Assembly (NCBI GenBank): GCA_023392515.1
Contig: JAEVYX010000045.1
Coordinates: 1 to 25,562 of the forward strand
Direction: 5' to 3'
Length of the DNA: 25,562 bases
Source of the DNA: Bacillota bacterium
GTDB taxonomy: Bacteria > Bacillota > Clostridia > Christensenellales > Aristaeellaceae
In this document: in pieces, positions 7,126 through 12,457 of the stretch
Numbering within the stretch: position 1 is the first letter of the stretch
Layout: each line of letters opens with the position of its first letter
Program-made: the position numbers and the translations under genes
Notes under the pieces: generated by a model
Databases searched by the model: none
The model's input: the letters and a program-made list of their open reading frames with translations, nothing else
Told to the model about the DNA's origin: nothing

Positions 7126-8501
7126 TCCGGTTGGGGAATAGTGGCTTCCGACGTGGCATTTTTGCGAATTTGGTGACGTGCATAAAAGAAACTGCCTACC
7201 TGGCCAAGTCCTGCCAGCGCCCAGGTGACCGGATAGCAGGCAAAGAGCATAATCATAGTGGGATGCCAGGTAAAGAGTGTGGCCAGCCATACAATTCTCA
7301 TCAAACAAGCACCGATCAATGTGCTAAGCATTGGCAGGATGGAATAACCCATCCCGCGGGTCAACCCTGGATATACGTTCATCGCGCCGCAGGTGAAGTA
7401 TGCAACCATCATGACTCTCATGCGTACCATGCCCAGATCAACGACCTCCGGGTCTGATGTGTATAGGCCAAGTAACGGCCTGCCAAAGATAAGGGTAGCA
7501 CCGCCCAAGAGTATCCAGGTGGCGAAGATCAGCACCGTGCATACCTTCGCAACGGTATCAATTCTATCATACTTTTTCGCCCCCATATTCTGACCGGTAA
7601 AGGTAATGGCTGCGTTGTAATAGGCATTCATCGTGGTGCCTACAAAGCCCTCGACATTGCTTGCCGCTGAGCTTGCCGCCACCATGGTGGAGCCGAAAAA
7701 GTTGACGGCTGACTGGATCAGCACATTGGAAATAGAGAACAGCAAGCCTTGCAGGCCTGCAGGCAGGCCTATCTTTATAATGGCTTTCAGTTTTTGCCAA
7801 TCAATATGCAGCTTGCTGGGTAAAAACTGTATGGCACCATCGCACCTGTACAGGCAGATCAAAATCAGCAGTACCGAGAGATACTGAGATATAACCGTGG
7901 CCCATGCCACGCCATCGACGCTCATGTGCAGAACAATTACGAAGAACAGATTGAGTACCACGTTTACAATGCCGGTAATGATGAGGTAGTACATCGGATG
8001 GCGGCTGTCACCTACGGCGCGCAGGATGGCCGATCCAAAGTTGTATACCATGCTGGCCGGCACGCCTATAAAATAGATTTTCAAATATAATAGCGACAAG
8101 TCAAAAATGTCCTGCGGCGTACCCATCATAAAAAGCAATGGCTGACAAGATAGGATGCCCGCCACCATCACCACCAATCCCCCGATGATGCTGATGGCGA
8201 TGGAAGTGTGTACAGACCGGCTTACCGCATCTGGCCGATTGGCACCATAGTCCTGAGCAATAACGACGCTGGTGCCCACTGACAAGCCCATAAACAAATT
8301 GACAATAAGGTTGATGAGCGCACCTGTTGCGCCTACCGCGGCCAGTGCATCGCTGCCGGAAAAACGTCCGACAACGATCATATCTGCAGCATTGAATAGA
8401 AGCTGCAGGATATTCATTGCCATGATGGGTAGGGCGAAAATCAATATTTTGCGAAACAGCGGTCCGCTGCACATATCCATATCCTGATTGCGCGAGGTCA
8501 T
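7113..8501 (-). CDS. MATE family multidrug efflux transporter
   Basis: Inner-membrane antiporter of 462 residues, the usual MATE size, with about twelve hydrophobic segments in two homologous halves. Family features include PLFRKILIFALPIMAMNILQ at the start, ADMIVVGRFSGSDALAAVGA in helix 2, GLSVGTSVVIAQDYGA, and in the second half SNVEGFVGTTMNAYYNAAIT and FTGQNMGAKKYDR. Such pumps exchange Na+ or H+ for cationic drugs, flavonoids or metabolites; the substrate here is unknown. The start is the ATG whose complement is at 8499-8501, with AAGGAAG upstream. The gene is transcribed toward the hydrolase gene and overlaps it by 13 bp. It is divergent from a 29-residue membrane peptide gene, sharing an intergenic region of about 150 bp. 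Confidence 0.94.
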   Translation of the reverse strand: MTSRNQDMDMCSGPLFRKILIFALPIMAMNILQLLFNAADMIVVGRFSGSDALAAVGATGALINLIVNLFMGLSVGTSVVIAQDYGANRPDAVSRSVHTSIAISIIGGLVVMVAGILSCQPLLFMMGTPQDIFDLSLLYLKIYFIGVPASMVYNFGSAILRAVGDSRHPMYYLIITGIVNVVLNLFFVIVLHMSVDGVAWATVISQYLSVLLILICLYRCDGAIQFLPSKLHIDWQKLKAIIKIGLPAGLQGLLFSISNVLIQSAVNFFGSTMVAASSAASNVEGFVGTTMNAYYNAAITFTGQNMGAKKYDRIDTVAKVCTVLIFATWILLGGATLIFGRPLLGLYTSDPEVVDLGMVRMRVMMVAYFTCGAMNVYPGLTRGMGYSILPMLSTLIGACLMRIVWLATLFTWHPTMIMLFACYPVTWALAGLGQVGSFFYARHQIRKNATSEATIPQPDQVS

Positions 8502-8569
8502 AAGTATCTTCGCTTCCTTTTGCTCTTAAAACCAAATATCTATAAGTTTTGTGTAAGAAAACGTTATTC

Positions 8570-8599
8570 AGTATATCACAAACGGTATACCTTTTCCAA
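8570..8599 (-). promoter_or_regulatory. Possible promoter and operator for the MATE gene
   Basis: On the minus strand TTGGAA (complement of 8594-8599) and TATACT (complement of 8570-8575) are 18 bp apart. An imperfect inverted repeat, GTATATC-N6-GGTATAC (8571-8590), lies across this promoter and next to the divergent -10 at 8610. It could bind a repressor acting on both genes, but no regulator gene is adjacent. Confidence 0.35.
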
Positions 8600-8606
8600 A
8601 CAAATA

Positions 8607-8615
8607 TGCTATAAT
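8607..8615 (+). promoter_or_regulatory. Extended -10 promoter for the 29-residue peptide gene
   Basis: TGCTATAAT (8607-8615) is a perfect extended -10 element (TGnTATAAT). No good -35 is present at 17 bp, which extended -10 promoters tolerate. The peptide start is 36 bp downstream. Confidence 0.6.
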
Positions 8616-8651
8616 GATTTTCAAAATGAGATGATTGGGGAGGAATAACAA

Positions 8652-8741
8652 ATGAATAGCATTGGTGTATGGCCATATGCTCTTGGGGCAGTCGTAACAG
8701 TCCTTTCGTTATTGTTTGCATACTTGACCATAAAAGTTTGA
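8652..8741 (+). CDS. 29-residue single-helix membrane peptide, function unknown
   Basis: I do not recognise this peptide, but expression signals surround it. There is an extended -10 at 8607-8615, a strong GGGGAGGA ribosome binding site at 8637-8644 (7 bp from the ATG), and a hairpin with TTTT just after the stop. The product starts MNSIGVWPYALGAVV and ends AYLTIKV: residues 8-27 form one uninterrupted hydrophobic helix with a short polar N-terminus and a C-terminal lysine, the shape of small membrane peptides such as KdpF-type subunits, pump-modulating peptides or type I toxins. It is divergent from the MATE pump and 140 bp ahead of a lipoprotein gene. A pump-associated role is possible but unproven. 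No antisense RNA promoter was convincing, so a type I toxin is not favoured. Confidence 0.62.
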   Translation: MNSIGVWPYALGAVVTVLSLLFAYLTIKV

Positions 8742-8747
8742 AAAGGT

Positions 8748-8768
8748 GCCGCCAATACTGGCGCTTTT
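8748..8768 (+). terminator. Weak intrinsic terminator after the 29-residue peptide gene
   Basis: GCCGCCA (8748-8754, one bulged C) pairs with TGGCGC (8759-8764) around loop ATAC, followed by TTTT. It is short, so read-through into the lipoprotein gene is likely. Confidence 0.4.
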
Positions 8769-8881
8769 ATGGGAGCCGGAGAAGTTCATATCCTCGACCA
8801 AGTGCAAGAAATAAATGAGTGCTGCAAATTTTCTCCAACAAATTATTAGTCATTTCACAAGGAAAAAAGGGGGATAATTCC

Positions 8882-9457
8882 GTGAAAAAAAGCTTAGCGC
8901 TGCTAACGGCATTCCTGATCCTGCTTGCAAGTTGTTCTTTCTCATTGGCTGAAACAGTAAACACACAGAAGCCCGAGACATCAGATCTATTGCCTCTTTT
9001 GTCCATGACACGGGCTGAGGTAGAAGAACTCTATGGCACCGGGGAAGCATCCCCCTTTGCCGACATCAGCGATTACTATGAAAGCGCATATGAGCTTGAC
9101 GGGTTTCCTTATTTGTACAGCAATCTGAATGGCGTCATGGTATTTTATGATGCCGTTGCACTGGCAAAGGATGCTGTCCCCTATGGATGCGTGGAAGGCC
9201 CTGATGACCGGGTGGCGGGCATTATGCTGCAGCCAGATTCCGCTCTTTTCAATGCATGTGGATATCAAGCGGAGCTAAATACTGAAGCAATAGCTAAGCG
9301 TGGCAATAATTTTGGAGCAAAAATTGAACATATCAATGGTTTGTACGAATATTACAGATTCCAAATTGAAGATGCAGGTATAAAATATGTGTGGAACAGC
9401 GATTTCGATGATATGTCAAATTCAGCACTGTATGCATCGCTTGCTGCACAAAAATAG
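8882..9457 (+). CDS. Secreted putative lipoprotein of unknown function
   Basis: Protein of 191 residues starting at the GTG 8882, which follows an AAGGGGG ribosome binding site by about 9 bp. The N-terminus MKKSLALLTAFLILLASCSF is a signal peptide, with LASC as a plausible lipobox (lipidated cysteine at residue 18); ordinary signal peptidase cleavage after a following alanine is the alternative. The mature part is acidic and has a LSMTRAEVEELYGTGEASPF segment, similar in shape to small extracytoplasmic domains that measure a 'regulation-of-distance' motif, then alternating strands, with no catalytic motif I recognise. It ends before a strong terminator. It may be co-transcribed with the 29-residue peptide upstream, since no separate promoter stands out. 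Confidence 0.72.
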   Translation: MKKSLALLTAFLILLASCSFSLAETVNTQKPETSDLLPLLSMTRAEVEELYGTGEASPFADISDYYESAYELDGFPYLYSNLNGVMVFYDAVALAKDAVPYGCVEGPDDRVAGIMLQPDSALFNACGYQAELNTEAIAKRGNNFGAKIEHINGLYEYYRFQIEDAGIKYVWNSDFDDMSNSALYASLAAQK

Positions 9458-9520
9458 CGCATTTGCAATGCCCTGACGATTTATGCGAATGCATCAATCA
9501 TGAAGAAAATGGGATAAGAG

Positions 9521-9559
9521 AAAAGACACGTCACGGTTAGCCGGTACGTGTCTTTTTTT
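9521..9559 (+). terminator. Strong, bidirectional-looking intrinsic terminator
   Basis: AAAAGACACGT (9521-9531) pairs with ACGTGTCTTTT (9546-9556), with extra pairing in the loop (CGG with CCG) and a T-run to 9559. The A-run on the left arm gives a T-run on the minus strand too, so it may also stop transcripts coming from the anti-sigma gene. Confidence 0.88.
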
Positions 9560-9608
9560 GCAGCGATAATTGAATGATGAGCATGGCCGGGAAATCTGCG
9601 CTTCGGAT

Positions 9609-9629
9609 AAAAACCGGGAGGCATCCCCG
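9609..9629 (-). terminator. Terminator of the ECF sigma / anti-sigma operon (minus strand)
   Basis: Read on the minus strand, CGGGG and CTCCCG (within 9615-9629) form a short G+C-rich hairpin followed by GTTTTT (complement of 9609-9613). It lies about 50 bp after the anti-sigma stop. The stem is only about 5 bp. Confidence 0.5.
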
Positions 9630-9679
9630 ATGTTTAGTATAACGCCAGCAGAATTCGGGCCATTCCGGCCTTGAAGTAA

Positions 9680-10606
9680 TCAGCGGTTGGGTGTTGGCTG
9701 GTCTTTCTGTTCCTCAGTCATTTCCGTATATGTTTGCAGTAACCAGCTTTGCATTTCAGGATCGACCGTCGGCACTGTCCCTTGCAACCAAGGCTGCCAT
9801 TCCGGCACAGTGGCCTGTACAGCATGCATCTGTTGATTGATTGCGTCAAGCTTTGTCCTCTGGGCCAAGGCTCGCGTTTGTACTTTGCCATCCATCACAT
9901 ATGTATACTTTTCCTCAAATAAATCAGAGTAATCCCACCAGAAGAAATAGCTCTCCATTTCGTCTGATGCGGCGGGAATGGACTCTCCCTGCTTCCATAT
10001 TACCAGAAAATCCTCTGGATTTCCCTGACGAATCTCGGTGTACTCCTGCAGTTCATTCTGGTTCATCGTCATACAGCTTCCATTCTGTTTGGGGTTAAGC
10101 ATATCTTGAGGAATCAGATACATGCTTTCGCTAACATACAGGATATGGTCTTCGCCCTCAAGAACTTCATCGATCTCTGTCATCATATAGCGGAAGCTTC
10201 CTTTGTAATCCACCGAAAACACAACGCGTCCATCCTTGAACTGTGACAGGAATACGTTGTAGGAAGACAAATCTGCATTGGTTGTGATTTTCGACAGCCG
10301 ATCCCAGCCGAAAAAACCGCCGAACAACAAAACCATGCCAATAAGAACACCCAGTAATACATTTATACAGGCGCGCCTGCGCTTTTGCTTTTTTATTGCC
10401 GCGGCAGCCTGATCAAACGCCTTCTGCTCTGCCTGTTGTTCCGCCTCGTCCTTTGGAGGAGGTGATGTCTTCATGCTGTCAAAATAGGCAGCGCAATCAA
10501 GGCACTCGGATACATGCATCCTAACCATTTTTTCGCTGGATTCACTGGCAACCGCATCCATGCACAGCGGCATCAGATCGCGGGCAATCTCACATTCAAG
10601 TTTCAT
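9680..10606 (-). CDS. Anti-sigma factor with zinc-finger (zf-HC2) domain and single membrane helix
   Basis: Membrane protein of 308 residues that should hold the adjacent ECF sigma factor inactive. The N-terminal cytoplasmic ZAS/zf-HC2 domain has Cys5 and the HVSECLDC motif (His31, Cys35, Cys38), the zinc-coordinating pattern of anti-sigma domains. A basic stretch (KKQKRRR, 72-78) leads into one transmembrane helix at about 80-100. The remaining 200 or so residues lie outside the cell, are acidic, and have no domain I recognise; they are probably the signal sensor or the target of regulated proteolysis. The ATG overlaps the sigma gene end by 11 bp and has AAAGGAG about 8 bp upstream. The order sigma then anti-sigma, with coupled translation, is standard for this family. 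Confidence 0.9.
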   Translation of the reverse strand: MKLECEIARDLMPLCMDAVASESSEKMVRMHVSECLDCAAYFDSMKTSPPPKDEAEQQAEQKAFDQAAAAIKKQKRRRACINVLLGVLIGMVLLFGGFFGWDRLSKITTNADLSSYNVFLSQFKDGRVVFSVDYKGSFRYMMTEIDEVLEGEDHILYVSESMYLIPQDMLNPKQNGSCMTMNQNELQEYTEIRQGNPEDFLVIWKQGESIPAASDEMESYFFWWDYSDLFEEKYTYVMDGKVQTRALAQRTKLDAINQQMHAVQATVPEWQPWLQGTVPTVDPEMQSWLLQTYTEMTEEQKDQPTPNR

Positions 10607-11087
10607 TTTCTTCTGCTCCTTTCATGAATTCTGTCAACATTACTTTTGCCCGGTAATAGGTCACACGCGCCCAACTGTCGCTCTTGCCAAACAAATCCCC
10701 AATCTGGCCGTGGCTTAGATCACAGAATGTGCGCAAGGTGAATACTTCTCTATACGGTTCTGACAGTTGATGAAGCATTCGCTGCGCCGTCATCGCCATG
10801 TCATGGTCAGACAGCACATCTGTGAAATCCGTCGCAGCAATTCCTGGTGCTTCCTCCAGGGGGAGTACGGTCTGCTTGCGCATAGCGCTGTAATACCGCC
10901 GTTTTGCAATGGCGCAAAGCCAGGAGGAAATGCTTGCTTCCTTCCGGTAATCCTTCCACTGGCGCACCGCTTCATAGAAGGTGTCCTGCGTCAGTTCCTC
11001 CGCTAAATCACGGTTACGGCAAAGACGATACAGAAATAAATATACCAAATCGCGATATTGCTCATAAATTTCGTTAGCTTCGGGCAC
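10596..11087 (-). CDS. ECF-type RNA polymerase sigma factor (SigW/RpoE-like)
   Basis: Alternative sigma factor of 163 residues. Region 2 is seen in YRDLVYLFLYRLCRNRDLAE and LTQDTFYEAVRQWKDY (-10 recognition and core binding). Region 4 is seen in LSEPYREVFTLRTFCDLSHG and IGDLFGKSDSWARVTYYRAK, the helix-turn-helix that reads the -35. There is no region 1 or 3, as expected for ECF factors. A GTG at 11096 opens the frame but lies inside the AGGAGGTG ribosome binding site, so the GTG at 11087, 8 bp after AGGAGG, is taken as the start. It is coupled to the anti-sigma gene by an 11-bp overlap. A candidate ECF promoter immediately upstream suggests positive autoregulation. The regulon is probably envelope stress. 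Confidence 0.92.
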   Translation of the reverse strand: MPEANEIYEQYRDLVYLFLYRLCRNRDLAEELTQDTFYEAVRQWKDYRKEASISSWLCAIAKRRYYSAMRKQTVLPLEEAPGIAATDFTDVLSDHDMAMTAQRMLHQLSEPYREVFTLRTFCDLSHGQIGDLFGKSDSWARVTYYRAKVMLTEFMKGAEENET

Positions 11088-11112
11088 GTGGTTCACCTCC
11101 TTTCATCTATAG

Positions 11113-11137
11113 GTCGCAAAAAAGGGAAAAACGTTAC
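11113..11137 (-). promoter_or_regulatory. Candidate autoregulated ECF promoter
   Basis: On the minus strand GTAACGTTTTT (from 11137) resembles the ECF -35 'GAAC-TTT', and CGAC (complement of 11113-11116) resembles the ECF -10 CGTC. GTAAC and CGAC are 16 bp apart, the usual ECF spacing. The implied start point lies only a few bases before the AGGAGG ribosome binding site. Confidence 0.55.
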
Positions 11138-11432
11138 AAGAAATCAAAATTCTTTTATACCAACATTCGCTATATCGTTCAGTTGATACCGAGTGCAATT
11201 CCAACATGCGAATTAAACCGGTTTATGTGTTATTGTAGCACAGTACACAATATCCTGATATGTCAGACAAACGGTGTGCTTTAGAGAGTACGAAAGAAAA
11301 AAATCATTTCTTTTTGGTCATCGTTTTCCTTTTTCACATCAAACCTAGGGTAAAACCACTCATTTCATTCTGTCAAAACATAAAATTGGCATTATTACAA
11401 GCCCTATATCAAAAAAAATCGAGAATCCATCT
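11138..11432 (+). other. A+T-rich intergenic region without convincing genes
   Basis: Between the sigma factor promoter and the hairpins after ssrA. An ATG-initiated frame at 11260-11469 (69 codons) has no ribosome binding site, runs into the hairpins and has low-complexity basic and aromatic composition, so I do not call it. The only structured element seen is the 12-bp palindrome at 11214-11225. Confidence 0.5.
11214..11225. promoter_or_regulatory. Perfect palindrome TAAACCGGTTTA, operator-like
   Basis: The central CG with AAACC/GGTTT flanks has the shape of LacI-family operators. No LacI-family regulator or sugar gene is in the window, and no gene starts nearby on the plus strand. It lies about 130 bp upstream of the sigma gene. 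It may be a site for a regulator encoded elsewhere, or chance. Confidence 0.3.
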
Positions 11433-11496
11433 GGATCAAAATGTCTTCACAAAAAATGAAGCTTTTTGATCCAAACTTTTTCTCGAAAAAGTTTGG
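11433..11496 (-). terminator. Two abutting hairpins at and after the tmRNA 3' end
   Basis: CCAAACTTTTT and AAAAAGTTTGG (11471-11496) form a perfect 11-bp stem with loop CTCG, and the right arm includes the bases that encode the tmRNA CCA end. GGATCAAAA (11433-11441) pairs with TTTTGATCC (11464-11472), and CTTCA/TGAAG pair inside it. The two elements share bases 11471-11472. They probably terminate ssrA transcription and guide 3' processing. Confidence 0.6.
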
Positions 11497-11840
11497 TGGA
11501 GGCGAGGGGAGTTGAACCCCTGTCCGAAAGCTCGCTGATATGGCTTTCTCCGAGCGAAGCCTGAGATTTAAGATTCCCCCTGCCGTACGCCCTCAGGCGG
11601 GCTTACGGTTTCGGTAGCTTCATCAATGCCGGCGCCGTCACAAAGCTTGAACGGGCCCGTGCCCCGCGATCATGGCGCCGGGATCTGCACTCGCGGGAGA
11701 TGCAGGCCGACGTCACGGCATTAAGCCGCGAAAGCTAAATTGTTATTGTCAGTTATTGTTTTTCCCGGTTGTTACGCGGTCTGGGTCCGCGGCTCGCTTA
11801 CCATACCCTCGACAACCCCCGTCGAAACCGGAACGCCCCC
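11494..11840 (-). ncRNA. ssrA: tmRNA (transfer-messenger RNA), one-piece
   Basis: tmRNA rescues ribosomes stalled on broken mRNAs and tags the nascent protein for proteolysis, together with SmpB. The 5' end GGGGGCG (complement of 11834-11840) pairs with CGCCUCC ahead of the encoded ACCA end (complement of 11494-11504 region), forming the tRNA-like acceptor stem. The 5' consensus GTTCCGGTTTCGACGGGGG and the T-arm GGGGTTCAACTCCCC are unmistakable. The tag frame runs 11765 to 11721 on the minus strand and encodes GKTITDNNNLAFAA followed by TAA, counted from a GGA codon; the resume codon could instead be the preceding CCG. The ending LAFAA differs from the common LALAA. smpB ends 20 bp upstream on the same strand. 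Confidence 0.96.
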
Positions 11841-11860
11841 ATGTAAGTTTGTACAGGCAG

Positions 11861-12334
11861 TTATTCTCCCTTTTGACGGCTGCGCATGGCCCGCTCAATG
11901 TCCCGCTTAGCTTCCTTGTCGGCCAGATCGTCGCGCTTGTCGTGAAGCTGTTTGCCTTTGCAAAGCCCCAGCTCCATTTTCATGCGCCCATCCTTCAGGT
12001 AAATTTGCAGTGGAACCAGAGAATACCCCTGCCGTTGTACCTGGCCGGCCAGCTTGCGAATCTCACTCTTGTGCATGAGCAGCTTTTTGGGCCTGAGAGG
12101 GTCGTGGTTGAAGATGTTGCCCTGTTCATAAGGACTGATATGCATCCCTTCCACAAAAATCTCCTGATTTCTGGCCATGGCGAAACTTTCTTTCAAGTTT
12201 ACCCGGCCTAATCGGATACTTTTCACCTCTGTGCCTTGGAGCACCATGCCGCACTCGTAGGTTTCCTCCACGAAATAATCGTGATAGGCTTTCCTGTTTT
12301 GTGCAACGGGCTTGATGCCCTTTTGATGCGGCAT
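11861..12334 (-). CDS. smpB: SsrA-binding protein SmpB
   Basis: SmpB binds the tRNA-like part of tmRNA and delivers it to stalled ribosomes, standing in for the missing anticodon arm. The 157-residue length is typical. Conserved blocks are VAQNRKAYHDYFVEETYECG, VLQGTEVKSIRLGRVNLKES, EIFVEGMHISPYEQGN, DPLRPKKLLMHKSEI, and the basic C-terminal tail LCKGKQLHDKRDDLADKEAK, which enters the mRNA channel. AAGGAGGGGG precedes the ATG by a few bases. The gene lies 20 bp upstream of ssrA in the same direction, a common arrangement in Bacillota. Its promoter appears to share a -35 hexamer with proA. Confidence 0.97.
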   Translation of the reverse strand: MPHQKGIKPVAQNRKAYHDYFVEETYECGMVLQGTEVKSIRLGRVNLKESFAMARNQEIFVEGMHISPYEQGNIFNHDPLRPKKLLMHKSEIRKLAGQVQRQGYSLVPLQIYLKDGRMKMELGLCKGKQLHDKRDDLADKEAKRDIERAMRSRQKGE

Positions 12335-12368
12335 CTTACCCCCTCCTTGTCACCGCCTGTAGCAATGT

Positions 12369-12420
12369 ATTATATCATGAAGGACGGAAGATTGCAATCA
12401 TTCGCCGTTTTGTTTATAAT
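12369..12420. promoter_or_regulatory. Divergent smpB and proA promoters sharing one palindromic -35 hexamer
   Basis: TTGCAA (12392-12397) is its own reverse complement. To the right, TATAAT at 12415-12420 is 17 bp away and serves proA. To the left, ATTATA at 12369-12374 (TATAAT on the minus strand) is also exactly 17 bp away and serves smpB. Both -10 boxes are perfect consensus. If both are used, the two promoters compete for one -35. Confidence 0.75.
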
Positions 12421-12457
12421 GGAAAGGTAATTGTTTTAAAACGGGGAGGAACTCTCC

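Noticed and set aside
8652..8768. Type I toxin-antitoxin with antisense RNA
   Set aside because: The peptide shape fits, but the best antisense promoter (TTGGCG-17-TATGGT on the minus strand) is weak and no antisense terminator was found.
11260..11469. 69-codon plus-strand frame
   Set aside because: No ribosome binding site, A+T-rich low-complexity product, and it runs into the ssrA hairpins.
11672..12211. Plus-strand frame of 179 codons across ssrA and smpB
   Set aside because: Lies antisense to a certain tmRNA and a certain smpB; composition reflects those genes.
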